Below are positions 25,665 to 34,774 of a DNA stretch of 64,000 nucleotides, in pieces. Below the pieces are notes generated by a model. That model had not been told where the DNA came from. It saw only the letters and a program-made list of their open reading frames with translations, and made no database searches. Position 1 is the stretch's first letter. Each line of letters begins with the position of its first letter. The position numbers and the translations under genes are program-made. This DNA is from Chlamydiales bacterium (lineage in GTDB: Bacteria; Chlamydiota; Chlamydiia; Chlamydiales; JAJFMA01), in the NCBI GenBank assembly GCA_030679955.1, contig JAUXSF010000039.1, forward strand, positions 124,001-188,000. The letters run 5' to 3'.

Positions 25665-26519
25665 ATGCTTGGATTAATTGCTTTAGATATGGACGGAACA
25701 ATTACCACGGAGTCACGGACCATTCCGGATGAGGTGGTGACTTTTCTCGCTAACCTATATCAAGAAGGTTGGGCGATAGCCTTTATTACAGGCCGTACTC
25801 TGTGGAGTAGTCACCATGCCTTGGAGGCTATCCCGTTTCCCTTCTTTTTAGCGGTGCAGAATGGCGCATTAATTATCTCCATGCCTTTCCGCGAAATTGT
25901 CTTTAAACACTATCTGGACAAAGACAACCTCTTAGCTTTGTCCGCTGCGTGCAAGGGACATTCCACCGATGTCGTGGTCTATAGCGGTGCTGAGTTTGAC
26001 GACCGTTGCTATTATCGACCACCAGCTTTTCAGCAGCGCGTTTTGGATTATGTTAAAAGACGTCGTGAAGCCTATGAAGAGATATGGGACGTGTTGCCAG
26101 CTTTCGAAGATCTTCCTATAGGCGCATTTGCGTCTACTAAGAGCTTTGGAACGTATGAAGAACTGTTAGTACTAAGCACAATTTTTGAAAACGAATTCAA
26201 TTTGCAGGCGCCAATTAATCGCGATCCCTTCCAAGATGGATGGTATGTCTTGCAGACTACCGCGGGCATAGTTAACAAAGGGCTGGCCGTGCGGGATCTT
26301 CGCAAGCGCGTTGCAGGAGATGGCATTGTTATTGCCGCTGGAGACGATCTGAACGACCTGCCTCTGCTTCTTGCTGCCGACGTTAAAGTCGCTATGGCAA
26401 ATGCTCCTAAAGTATTATTGGATGTCGCAGACTTTGTGGCACCTCCCGCCTCAGAGCTCGGAATCATTGCGGGACTTCAACAAGCAATCGGAGGGCTACG
26501 TGGGCAAGGTCGGGTTTGA
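25665..26519 (+). CDS. HAD-superfamily hydrolase, Cof type
   Basis: Phosphatase of the Cof/YbiV subfamily, 284 residues. Motif I ALDMDGTITT, motif II FITGR, motif III lysine near NKGLAVRDL and motif IV AAGDDLNDLPLL; a C2B cap lies between. Substrate unknown (sugar or nucleotide phosphates in relatives). The GAGGGAT site precedes ATG 25665. The last 20 bases overlap folB, so they form an operon with folB and the SDR. Confidence 0.88.
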   Translation: MLGLIALDMDGTITTESRTIPDEVVTFLANLYQEGWAIAFITGRTLWSSHHALEAIPFPFFLAVQNGALIISMPFREIVFKHYLDKDNLLALSAACKGHSTDVVVYSGAEFDDRCYYRPPAFQQRVLDYVKRRREAYEEIWDVLPAFEDLPIGAFASTKSFGTYEELLVLSTIFENEFNLQAPINRDPFQDGWYVLQTTAGIVNKGLAVRDLRKRVAGDGIVIAAGDDLNDLPLLLAADVKVAMANAPKVLLDVADFVAPPASELGIIAGLQQAIGGLRGQGRV

Positions 26520-26853
26520 TAATTTGCAAATATCTTGTATCATTGGCGTTCATCCTTGGGAACGCGAAAAGGTTCAAGAGCTTATCGTAGACATGCGTGT
26601 GGAAGTAAAAGCTCCTGATCAAGACGTTATCGAACAAGCTTTAGACTATACAGCCTTAAGTTCCCAGGTGATTGACCTCGCGCAACGCGAACAGTGTCAA
26701 CTCGTAGAAACACTGGCCGTCCGCATTTTGGATCATGTGCTGGGCGCTTTCTCCGCTCCATGGGCGTGGGTACGTATTCGCAAGCCACAAGCGTTGGACG
26801 GCAATGGCACAGCCGTTATCGAATGGGAAAAAAACAGCACGGAGTTAATCTAG
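26500..26853 (+). CDS. folB: Dihydroneopterin aldolase-like protein
   Basis: About 117 residues from GTG 26500, behind GGAGGG; the frame runs further upstream within the HAD gene but the family start is VGFDNLQISCIIGVHPWERE. That segment, LIVDMRVEVK, and EQALDYTALSSQVIDLA with the conserved DYT fit FolB/FolX, which cleaves or epimerises 7,8-dihydroneopterin. The tail VRIRKPQALDGNGTAVIEW is typical. It shares one base with the SDR start (TAGTG), a coupling that supports pterin metabolism for both. Confidence 0.85.
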   Translation: MGKVGFDNLQISCIIGVHPWEREKVQELIVDMRVEVKAPDQDVIEQALDYTALSSQVIDLAQREQCQLVETLAVRILDHVLGAFSAPWAWVRIRKPQALDGNGTAVIEWEKNSTELI

Positions 26854-27554
26854 TGGCTACATGGACACTTGTTACAGGTGGTGCTAAAGGGCTTGGGGCA
26901 CAGACATGCATGTCGCTTGCCAAGCGCGGCCATAACATCGTTGTGCATTATCTTCATAGCGCTGAAGAGGCTGGGCAGGTGGCTGAGTCATGTCGGAGTT
27001 TAGGTGTGAATGCTGATTGTTTCCAAGGTGATTTATCATTAATAGATCCCTTCGTTCAAAGCTATATAGAGCGTTTTGAAGACACAGGGTATTTGGTTAA
27101 TAACGTTGGGAACTTTTCGTTAGGAACGATTTCAGAGGCTACATCAGATGAGTGGCAACAGCTATTTCAATCGAATGTGTTTGCGCCGATGTTGCTGACG
27201 AAGGGGTTATTATCTTCGCTGAAACAGCACAAAGGAGCTGTTGTTAACATTGGATTAGCTGGAATAGAGCGTTTTTATGCCGATACTTATTGTGCAGCAT
27301 ACAGCGCTGCTAAGGCGGCTTTGTTTCAGGCTTCGCGTTCATTAGCACGTGAGTTAGTTCCGCATCAAGTCAGGGTGAACATGGTGTCTCCAGGATATCT
27401 GGAGTCATCAGTTGTTAAGCCATCACAGGTGATGCAACTAGAAAGGTTGGCATCTCTTCATGAAGTGGCCGAGGCCGTTGCATATTTTTTGAGCGATGAT
27501 GCCAAATACATCACTGGTCAAAATCTGGAAGTTGCGGGCGGTGTGCGGCTTTAG
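26853..27554 (+). CDS. Short-chain dehydrogenase, possible pteridine reductase (FolM/PTR1-like)
   Basis: 233 residues from GTG 26853 (site GGAG). Cofactor motif TGGAKGLGAQT, NNVGNFSLG as NNAG variant, catalytic YSAAKAAL with YxxxK, and VSPGYLES. The glycine motif TGGAKxLG and strand VVHYLHSAEEAG suggest an NADPH enzyme of the FolM/PTR1 group, which reduces dihydromonapterin or pterins and can replace dihydrofolate reductase. Coupling to folB supports this, and folC lies elsewhere in the window. A general 3-oxoacyl reductase-like role is the alternative. Confidence 0.75.
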   Translation: MATWTLVTGGAKGLGAQTCMSLAKRGHNIVVHYLHSAEEAGQVAESCRSLGVNADCFQGDLSLIDPFVQSYIERFEDTGYLVNNVGNFSLGTISEATSDEWQQLFQSNVFAPMLLTKGLLSSLKQHKGAVVNIGLAGIERFYADTYCAAYSAAKAALFQASRSLARELVPHQVRVNMVSPGYLESSVVKPSQVMQLERLASLHEVAEAVAYFLSDDAKYITGQNLEVAGGVRL

Positions 27555-27560
27555 AAACAT

Positions 27561-27640
27561 TCAACGCAAAGGCGCAGAGGCGCAAAGAGAGTCTTTTCCT
27601 TCTTCGCGCCTTCGCGCCTTTGCGTTTAATCTCCTTTCCT
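27561..27640. repeat. Family A palindromic array
   Basis: Left words ACGCAAAG, GCGCAGAG, GCGCAAAG; right arm CTTCGCGCCTTCGCGCCTTTGCG followed by TTTAATCTCC. Compact 80-bp copy between two genes on the same strand (SDR and the WecG/TagA-like transferase), 30 bases upstream of the latter's start. Confidence 0.85.
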
Positions 27641-27669
27641 CTTACGATGTTTCGCAGCAAGGAGTGCAT

Positions 27670-28398
27670 GTGACGTTTCAGTTGGGAGGACTAAAGATCC
27701 AGACGATGACCCGCGAGGAATCGCTATCAGCGGTAGCGCATCAGGTTTCTCCTGCCCGCGTGTACTTCGTCAATGCACACTGTGTTGTGGTCGCTGGTGA
27801 GAATCCGCAATATGCCGATGCTGTGAATCGCGCTGAATATGTCTTTAATGATGGCGCGGGTGTTGAGGCAGCATGCAAAATTTTGGGCATTCCGCTCAAA
27901 GACAACTTAAATGGCACGGACTGGATTCCAGCTCTGCTAGACCGTTTGGCGGTTGACACGAGAAGTTATCGCATTTTTTTCTTGGGAGGACGCCCAGAGC
28001 TAGTCGCTGAAAAGAGCGACTATTTCAAGCGTTGGCCCAATTTAGAGACTGTTGGTCTGCACCATGGCTTCTATGAGGAAGACGTAGCTGTTTTAGATAA
28101 AATACGCAAGGCTAAGCCGGATATTTTGTTAGTAGGCATGGGAGTGCCGCGGCAAGAGTTGTTTTTAGATAGACATTGGACCTCGCTTATAGCCTCTGGG
28201 GTTACCCTAGGAATAGCTGGTGGAGCCGTATTTGATTTCATGAGTGGCACGGTGCCTCGAGCTCCCCAGTGGATGCAAAAAATGCGTATGGAATGGATGT
28301 ATCGCCTTTGGATTGAGCCAAAAAGGCTCTGGCGAAGATATTTAGTAGGGGTCTTTCCCTTTTCTTGGATTGTGATGAAAGAGTGGTTTAGAAAATGA
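27670..28398 (+). CDS. WecG/TagA/CpsF-family glycosyltransferase
   Basis: Transfers N-acetylmannosaminuronate-type sugars to lipid-linked GlcNAc in relatives. 242 residues from GTG 27670 behind AAGGAG. Motifs: VNAHCVVVAGENPQYADAVN, NDGAGVEAACKILG, the GTDWIPALL turn, FFLGGRPELV, VGMGVPRQELF and AGGAVFDFMSGTVPRAP. C-terminal RRYLVG is usual. Its sugar acceptor is unknown. The stop overlaps the next ATG (ATGA), so it is coupled to the unknown 501-residue protein. Confidence 0.9.
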   Translation: MTFQLGGLKIQTMTREESLSAVAHQVSPARVYFVNAHCVVVAGENPQYADAVNRAEYVFNDGAGVEAACKILGIPLKDNLNGTDWIPALLDRLAVDTRSYRIFFLGGRPELVAEKSDYFKRWPNLETVGLHHGFYEEDVAVLDKIRKAKPDILLVGMGVPRQELFLDRHWTSLIASGVTLGIAGGAVFDFMSGTVPRAPQWMQKMRMEWMYRLWIEPKRLWRRYLVGVFPFSWIVMKEWFRK

Positions 28399-29900
28399 TC
28401 ATTGGAAATGTTCCAGCAGGCCCTACAGATCTTGTACGGCAACTTGTCAACCTAGCTGTTAACGCAGGACGCAGCCTGCAGAGTAGCCAAACAGGCTATA
28501 TCCACTACTGCCATCGTGTTTTAGATTATCCCAACTTCGACACTATACCTGTTGTGGAGAACTTTCTATTCGCATTGTCTTTGCTGCGCGAACGCACAGC
28601 AGAGAGTTTTGCGGAAGGTAAGGCCTTAGTCGACAAGCTACGACATTTTCAGCATGCCTCCGGCAACTTTCCCGTTTATTTGCACGAGTTTCCTGAGTGC
28701 AAAGACTACTACACCGCCGTGCATCTTTTACCGATATTTTATTGGATTTTGCGCACCTTCCCCTTGGTATTGGGTAGTCCATTGCGTGATGAGTTTCAGC
28801 AGACTGTTGAACGCTCTTTTGATTACTGTCTGAAGTTAAAAGAGGAAAAGCTGCCATTCATCATTAGCCTAAAGCTGGCATGTGGCGTTAAGGCTCTGGC
28901 TAACCTGTGGGAACGTCAAGATATCGAGAAGCAGGCGGAACAATGGCTAGACGAGCTAAGAATTGAATCGGAAAGCCCTGGCTTCTCTGGGTGGCTTATT
29001 CCAGAGACATTAGGCGAGGCATTGGTATGCTTAGAAATGGTCTATGGAGAAATAGTCAACAGTCCTTGGGCGAATGTGTGGCAGTGTTTGCAAACTGTTT
29101 GGTATCAACGCACTGCTAGCTATGTCGGACCTGGCTACCGCGACTACCAGTTTAGAGAGCAACCAGAAGTCACTTTGCTAGACCTTGTAGCTGGCTTCCA
29201 TACCGGTATTTATTCCTATCGTGCGCTGCTAAACGGCCCACACATGCTTCAATCAGCACTCATACATCCTACTGATGAAAAGCTTGAGCCATTGACTTTA
29301 CCGCGTGTTGATGAAGGTACAGTGGCTGGACGTCGATGGTATCAAGAAACCCAAGATCTTTGTGCTTTCAGTGCTCTTGAAAAACATATTCCTGACCCTA
29401 GCCGAGATAATGCCTACAGCGCTTTTAGGCTCTTATGGGGCAATCTAAACTGTGCACATACTTTTGTATGCCAGGGTGGTAATGTTGAGCGTGCCGAGTT
29501 TCGGGTTGTTGAAGGTGGTGTAGATCTAATTCTTTACCTTCCTGCCGAAGTGCCCGGAGAAGCTCGCCAGCGTAACCGCGAGGTCATGTTTGCCCTGGAT
29601 GCGCACGACGACGTATCTTTTATCGTTGCCAATTTGGCCGCAGCATCTACCTTCCAACTTGGTGAGGAAGTACTTATTAAGAGTGGTGCCATGACCATTA
29701 GCTTGAAGATCACCTTGGATAGTGGTGCTGGACAGTTCTTTGGCCATATCACAAAAGGTAATCGTACCTCGCAAAAGCATACGACTGGTGATGGACGCTT
29801 TAAATCTTACGATTGGCAGCTCTTCCTACGAACCGTAGAGCGCCACCAACAATGTTCTTTGCGCGCTGAAGTGCGCTTTAAACATGAGGAGCCAAAATGA
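28395..29900 (+). CDS. Hypothetical protein, 501 residues
   Basis: A soluble protein whose first 330 residues look like an alpha-alpha barrel (repeating helices such as TIPVVENFLFALSLLRE and DEFQQTVERSFDYCLKL), then a beta-rich C-terminal half (RAEFRVVEGGVDLILYLP). This order resembles heparinase-like or unsaturated glucuronyl hydrolase proteins, but no catalytic residues can be assigned. It is translationally coupled to the glycosyltransferase before and the pseudokinase after, hinting at surface glycan or envelope work. Confidence 0.7.
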   Translation: MIIGNVPAGPTDLVRQLVNLAVNAGRSLQSSQTGYIHYCHRVLDYPNFDTIPVVENFLFALSLLRERTAESFAEGKALVDKLRHFQHASGNFPVYLHEFPECKDYYTAVHLLPIFYWILRTFPLVLGSPLRDEFQQTVERSFDYCLKLKEEKLPFIISLKLACGVKALANLWERQDIEKQAEQWLDELRIESESPGFSGWLIPETLGEALVCLEMVYGEIVNSPWANVWQCLQTVWYQRTASYVGPGYRDYQFREQPEVTLLDLVAGFHTGIYSYRALLNGPHMLQSALIHPTDEKLEPLTLPRVDEGTVAGRRWYQETQDLCAFSALEKHIPDPSRDNAYSAFRLLWGNLNCAHTFVCQGGNVERAEFRVVEGGVDLILYLPAEVPGEARQRNREVMFALDAHDDVSFIVANLAAASTFQLGEEVLIKSGAMTISLKITLDSGAGQFFGHITKGNRTSQKHTTGDGRFKSYDWQLFLRTVERHQQCSLRAEVRFKHEEPK

Positions 29901-31267
29901 GACTCGCCGAACGATTCGAGCTAGCACTAGGAAGCCACTTAGGTACTGTTTTTATTGGTCTTTTTTGTGTGCTAGCTTGCCTAGCGGTCATTTATTGGTT
30001 TATGGTCGTTCGGCAAAAACGTCGGGATCTTCTGGCTTATCTCAATCGAAGCTATTACGAACGCGCGCAACAAATAGCCAAAGAGTTTGCATTTGTCGGT
30101 GGGCATAAGGCGGAATTTTTTGGTCGTCAAACGATCGTCAAGCTATCTGACGGACCTTACGGCGTCTGTGTGATTCCTCCACCTAATTATCTGGACGAAG
30201 GTGTCAGAGAGCGCTTTCGCTTTTTCCATCGTGGCAAGGAACATGTCAATGTGCCAGGTTTGGCTAAAGTCTTGTGGAAGGCCGAGAGCCCCGTACTTGC
30301 TGTTATCGAAGGTGGAGCTTTAGATAAAAATGGCAGGCTTCTGGCAACATTACGTCAGCATCTTTTTGATAAAAAGCTTCCTATTACTTCTAGAGAGCAG
30401 ATACTGCTTGATATCGCCAGGACTTTAGCCCGCCTTCAAGAACAACGTTCTGAGGTTGGGGGGAATTTGTATCACGGCTTTCTGTTACCACGAAACATAA
30501 TGGTAGGTTTAGATGACCACCACACCATCAATCGCGTGGTGATAACTGGCGCAGGCATGGCCTACGCGCTCGGTCATGAAAAGCTCTTGCAAAAGCTTAC
30601 GGAACTGCGCGAAGGACGCTTGCCCATCGAGCGTCACTGCGCACAGGAAATCGTAGAGCAGCTTGTTTTCTTAGCTCCAGAGCAGAAGAAGTCAGGAGCC
30701 ACCACAGGCCCAAGTAGCGACCTTTATGCCTTTGGCGCTATGGCTGTCTGCTTATTATCGCAACAGCGATTTGTAACTCCTGATCGCATTGACTGGACGA
30801 AGACTCCGCAGCGTTGGGTGCCATTTCTTCAGGCTTGCCTGCAAGAAGACCCTTCTAAGAGACCCCAGGACTTATTGGAGTTAGAGGACTGGCTGGATGA
30901 TCCCGAGTTAGCTCTTACCCATGCGCCAAGCGATGTCGAACCAGTTCAAGGTAAGCGCACAGCCGATGTTGCTACCAATGAGAATCTTCTGACAGAGATG
31001 TTAAAGCGCGTTCAGCCTGTTGATGCCGACGCAGCCCTTGACGAAGGGTTGATGGCAATCAAAGCTGGCAAATGGCAAGCAGCGCGCAAAAGTCTAGTTA
31101 AGACACTTTCCAGTGATCCAAATAACGCGTTGGCACATGCTAATCTAGCTATTGCTTACTTTGAGTTGGATGACAAAGCTAAGGCCGAAGCGCATTATGA
31201 AGCTGCCAAAAAGGCAGATCCGTTGGTTGCCAAGGCCTTCCGTCAGCATCTGGCATTTAGGCTCTAA
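29897..31267 (+). CDS. Membrane-anchored pseudokinase with TPR domain
   Basis: 456 residues. One N-terminal membrane helix (GTVFIGLFCVLACLAVIYWF), then a degenerate protein-kinase fold: LYHGFLLPRNIMVG stands where HxDLKPxNIL should be, so the catalytic Asp is missing; no DFG is visible; the APE (LAPEQ) and SSDLYAFGAM segments remain. The C-terminal 75 residues form two TPRs (AIKAGKWQAARKSL, ALAHANLAIAYFELDDKAKA). Kinase activity is unlikely; a scaffold or sensor role is more probable. Coupled to the gene before by ATGA. Confidence 0.75.
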   Translation: MRLAERFELALGSHLGTVFIGLFCVLACLAVIYWFMVVRQKRRDLLAYLNRSYYERAQQIAKEFAFVGGHKAEFFGRQTIVKLSDGPYGVCVIPPPNYLDEGVRERFRFFHRGKEHVNVPGLAKVLWKAESPVLAVIEGGALDKNGRLLATLRQHLFDKKLPITSREQILLDIARTLARLQEQRSEVGGNLYHGFLLPRNIMVGLDDHHTINRVVITGAGMAYALGHEKLLQKLTELREGRLPIERHCAQEIVEQLVFLAPEQKKSGATTGPSSDLYAFGAMAVCLLSQQRFVTPDRIDWTKTPQRWVPFLQACLQEDPSKRPQDLLELEDWLDDPELALTHAPSDVEPVQGKRTADVATNENLLTEMLKRVQPVDADAALDEGLMAIKAGKWQAARKSLVKTLSSDPNNALAHANLAIAYFELDDKAKAEAHYEAAKKADPLVAKAFRQHLAFRL

Positions 31268-31268
31268 G

Positions 31269-31374
31269 AAAATGGACAATATGGACCTTATTGACCTTAT
31301 GGACGATATGGACATGGTTTCCTCTTGTCCATACGGTCAATAAGGTCCATAAGGTCCATATCGTCCATAAAAAA
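31269..31374. repeat. Family C palindromic array, 9-bp words
   Basis: Left arm is five exact-length 9-bp words: ATGGACAAT, ATGGACCTT, ATTGACCTT, ATGGACGAT, ATGGACATG. Right arm is five 9-bp words in reverse complement: CTTGTCCAT, ACGGTCAAT, AAGGTCCAT, AAGGTCCAT, ATCGTCCAT, then AAAAAACTT. The words are degenerate but the phase is not. It lies between convergent genes (pseudokinase and fabI). Confidence 0.92.
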
Positions 31375-31389
31375 CTTAACGTCGGCTAG

Positions 31390-32322
31390 TTAACTAGCAG
31401 CAGCAGCTTCTGCGGGGATAACGTCTTCGGCTAACGAGCGGCTATCGACAGCGACGCCCATTGTGTGCAGGCCATTATCAACAAACAGAAGAGTGCCGGT
31501 GATACCAGAAGCCAACGGCGATACCAAAAATGCAGCGGCATTGGCTACTTCTTCAGCATGTAAGGGCTTTTCTAGCGGAGCATTGGTTTCAGAGTAGTCG
31601 ATCATTTTGTCGATGAAACCAATAGCTTTAGCAGCTCGGCTTCTCCATGCGCCAGCAGAGATTACGTTAACGCGGAGACCCCAACGGCGACCCACTTCCC
31701 ACGCTAGTGTTTGTGTATCGCTTTCGAGAGCAGCTTTGGCAGAGCTCATGCCACCACCATAACCAGGGATGACTTTTTGTGAAGCTACGTAGGTCAACGA
31801 CAGCGCTGCCCCGCCCTTATTCATAATTGGCCCAAGATGGCGCAGAAGGCTAATGAAACTATAGCTGGACGAGCTCATTGCCGACAGGTAGCCTTCTCGG
31901 CTTGTGTCAAGCAACGGCCTTTGTACTTCTGGAGCGTTAGCCAAGGAATGTACAAAGATGTCGATATTGCCAAAATCTCTTTGAATGGCTTCAGCGACTT
32001 CACTAATAGTGTAGCCCTGGACTTCTTTATAGCGTTTGTTTTCTGCAATTTCTGTCGGTACATCGGCAGGGGTGTCATAGGCGGCATCTAGCGGATAGAT
32101 TTTTGCAAATTCTAGCAAAGACCCATCGCTCAGCTGACGGGATGCGTCAAACTTGCCATTCTCGAATGCGGTGGTAAATAATTTAAGAAGGGGAGTCCAG
32201 GTACCTACAATAACCTCGGCTCCAGCCTCAGCCAGTGCTTTAGCAATGGCCCAACCAAATCCTTTGTCATCAGCAATACCAGCGATGAAGGCCTTCTTTC
32301 CTTTGAGATGAAACTGCAACAT
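31390..32322 (-). CDS. fabI: Enoyl-ACP reductase, plant-like FabI
   Basis: Reduces trans-2-enoyl-ACP in type II fatty acid synthesis, NADH-dependent. 310 residues. N-terminal [29 protein letters not shown], and the active site [19 protein letters not shown], in which Y and K are separated by seven residues as in plant chloroplast enzymes. [20 protein letters not shown] is also a plant/chlamydial form. Chlamydiae share this type with plastids. Single gene with its start at 32322. Confidence 0.97.
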   Translation of the reverse strand: MLQFHLKGKKAFIAGIADDKGFGWAIAKALAEAGAEVIVGTWTPLLKLFTTAFENGKFDASRQLSDGSLLEFAKIYPLDAAYDTPADVPTEIAENKRYKEVQGYTISEVAEAIQRDFGNIDIFVHSLANAPEVQRPLLDTSREGYLSAMSSSSYSFISLLRHLGPIMNKGGAALSLTYVASQKVIPGYGGGMSSAKAALESDTQTLAWEVGRRWGLRVNVISAGAWRSRAAKAIGFIDKMIDYSETNAPLEKPLHAEEVANAAAFLVSPLASGITGTLLFVDNGLHTMGVAVDSRSLAEDVIPAEAAAAS

Positions 32323-32399
32323 ACTCGTCCGTCCTTAGTATATCTTGAGGAATAAAGTTTATACCAAAAATGACAAAAAATCTCCAGCAGAACAGCAGA

Positions 32400-34592
32400 T
32401 TAGAAGTCCGCTGCTGCACTATGAGTGCTAGGAAATGTATAAGGGGACGTGAAATTTGGGGGAGTGCCGATGGGCGGGGGCATCTGCGAGGGTTCGTGCT
32501 GCAGACGCGCCACTGTGCTTTGTAATTCTTTAATTGTGGTACTAAGGTGTGCCAATGCCGCATGGAACTGGCGTATTGAGGCAGTGCTCTGCTGTGCTGC
32601 CTCGCTGAGCTCTTCGATGGAATCGGTGATCTGCTTGGCACCGGAGCTTTGAGTTTCCATCCCTTGGTTAACAGATTCGAAGCTTGCCGTTTGCTGCTGA
32701 ACCTGTGCAATAATTTTTGTAAGTAGGCCGCTGATGGCGTTGGCTTGCTTTACACCTTGGCGGATATCTTCAGAGAATTTAGCTACACCTTCCACGCTGG
32801 TTGACACAGCGGCGACCATTTGGTGTACGACTTTCTCGATATCCAATGTTGCATAGGCCGTTTGGTCGGCTAGGCGGCGGATTTCGGTGGCGATGACACC
32901 AAAGCTACCGCCACGTGCTCCCAGTTTATGCGCTTCAATGGCAGCGTTTAGCGAAAGCAGGTTCGTTCTGTCCGCCACTTTGGTGATGGTGGTGATCACA
33001 CCGGTAATGACGCCTGTTTTTTCGTTTAGGCTGGATAGCTTATCAGCAATTTCAGTCGTAGCGTCGACCATTTGCTTCATGATGTTTTTTAGCTTGGAAA
33101 GACCTTCTTTACCTGTAGCAGCTAAACCAGAAGTCTCTTCTGCGGAGCTTGTGACTTCGTGGATATAGTTAGCAAATTCGCTTGCTGTTGCCGAGATCTC
33201 TTTAGCTGTTACAGCAATCTGTTTGGTGGCTGTTTCCTGCTGAACTATCGTTGTCTCTTGTTCTTTTGCGGCGGCGGCAATCTCTGTTGTAGAAGTCGTT
33301 AACTGCACACCAGCATGTTGTAGATTGGCTAACACTTCTTCAATGGACGCTGCCATCTTGTTTAAAGCCAGGCCAACTTGTGAGACCTCGTCGCTTTGGC
33401 CTACGTCGACACGTACTCCTAGGTTTCCTTTTGCCAACTGCTCCGCAGCCCCAACAAGCTTTTGCAAAGGTGACAGCATAGCTCTAAGCAAAATGAAGGA
33501 ACTCAAGAAAGCCAGAAAAGACATGCCCAAGACTAGGCCTGCGCTCGTACGGCGCTGAAATTCTAATAGGTCTAAGCTCTCTTTCAAGAATCGCTCTAAT
33601 TGCTCCGTACCCAGCTCAGCAAACTGAAAAGATTCGTTGATAGCTCGTGAGCTACTTACAGCGAGTGATCCTGGTTCTACATCAATCTTTTGTGGCTTTA
33701 GAATACTTTTCTTTAGCGTCGAAATGAAGTTAGCTATAGCTGACGATAGCTCAGTATAAGGATCCTCCATCGCTGCTTTTAGCTCTAAATCCTCGTGAAG
33801 GTTTTTACGCGCTTGCGATGCTTTCCACAAGCTGTTGGAGATAGCATCTAATGCATGCTCAGCCAGCGCAATATGTCCCGCCAAATCTTCCCTCTCTGAT
33901 TGCCTAATCTCCTTTTTAGTAGCCACTAGCTCGGAAATTGAAGCGGCGTAAAGAACATTAGCCTGCACAAGAGGAATTTCCACGAAGATCATATTTGTAA
34001 GGTAGTATGAGACAAGATCATCTCCCAAAACAAGGCTAGAGCTATCACCGACAAGCCCTGCTAAGGTTTGCAAATTGTTAAGTAGCGCCACGTGTTTTGT
34101 TAAACTGGCCTCCGGGGTTAGCTTGGCGAAGGAGCTATTCAGTTCTTCCCATTGTTGCTTTAGCTTGGCAGGAGCCACACTGCTTTGGTGCCAGTCTGCA
34201 ACGGGAGTACGATCCGAGAACAATTCAGGACCAATATTTGTTTCAGCATCGGTAAGATCATTAAATCCCGCTGAAATACGCTGTTGAAGGTGTGTCACAA
34301 CGTTTTCAAGCGATGTGTCGCCCAACAAAAACCTTTGACCAGCCTCCTGGTGTTCGCTGATGTACTTGTCAAGAGTTTGAATCGGCCGAAAATACTGCAG
34401 GCCGATTAAGGCTCGTCTGGCAGCTGCTACGTCTTGATTTTGTTCATGAAGCATGAGGCTAAGAACGGTCGCCACAACAAGGGCAAACTGAAAACAGATA
34501 AAGCTGAACTTTTGCGCAAAAGTAAAGCGCTGTAGGAATTTTTTCTTGGGCTTTCTAGCGTCGGAGGGACCAAGCGGCTTAGCCTTTACCAT
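32400..34592 (-). CDS. Methyl-accepting chemotaxis-like receptor
   Basis: 730 residues. First membrane helix about 31-49 (FSFICFQFALVVATVLS), a roughly 300-residue sensor region, second helix (GLVLGMSFLAFLSSFILL), a HAMP domain (SPLQKLVGAAEQLAKGNLGV) and a signalling coiled coil with the hairpin tip NLLSLNAAIEAHKLGARGG and FGVIATEIRRLADQT. That tip normally binds CheA/CheW. A Pro-rich tail ends the protein. No che or flagellar structural genes are in the window. It could signal to a non-flagellar output. Confidence 0.88.
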   Translation of the reverse strand: MVKAKPLGPSDARKPKKKFLQRFTFAQKFSFICFQFALVVATVLSLMLHEQNQDVAAARRALIGLQYFRPIQTLDKYISEHQEAGQRFLLGDTSLENVVTHLQQRISAGFNDLTDAETNIGPELFSDRTPVADWHQSSVAPAKLKQQWEELNSSFAKLTPEASLTKHVALLNNLQTLAGLVGDSSSLVLGDDLVSYYLTNMIFVEIPLVQANVLYAASISELVATKKEIRQSEREDLAGHIALAEHALDAISNSLWKASQARKNLHEDLELKAAMEDPYTELSSAIANFISTLKKSILKPQKIDVEPGSLAVSSSRAINESFQFAELGTEQLERFLKESLDLLEFQRRTSAGLVLGMSFLAFLSSFILLRAMLSPLQKLVGAAEQLAKGNLGVRVDVGQSDEVSQVGLALNKMAASIEEVLANLQHAGVQLTTSTTEIAAAAKEQETTIVQQETATKQIAVTAKEISATASEFANYIHEVTSSAEETSGLAATGKEGLSKLKNIMKQMVDATTEIADKLSSLNEKTGVITGVITTITKVADRTNLLSLNAAIEAHKLGARGGSFGVIATEIRRLADQTAYATLDIEKVVHQMVAAVSTSVEGVAKFSEDIRQGVKQANAISGLLTKIIAQVQQQTASFESVNQGMETQSSGAKQITDSIEELSEAAQQSTASIRQFHAALAHLSTTIKELQSTVARLQHEPSQMPPPIGTPPNFTSPYTFPSTHSAAADF

Positions 34593-34686
34593 TGCGAACC
34601 ACCTTCTAAATTCTCCTTCAGATACATAAGGTGTAGCCCCAGCTAAAGCAAGTTTTTATTTTGCAGAGAGCATTTATCACCAACCC

Positions 34687-34724
34687 TCCTCTGCGTCTCT
34701 GCGCCTACGCGTTAAAATTCCCTC
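34687..34724. repeat. Family A single (right) arm
   Basis: CCTCTGCGTCTCTGCGCCTA then CGCGTTAAAATTCCC: a right arm only, in the divergent gap between the chemoreceptor-like gene and the kinase-like gene, about 50 bases before the latter's start. Confidence 0.8.
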
Positions 34725-34774
34725 AGCGACTTTTTATCGAGTTTTAGATACACTGTCACCCTACAGGAGTTGGC

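Noticed and set aside
31269-31374. CRISPR array
   Set aside because: The 9-bp words have no spacers and form a palindrome; no cas genes are present.
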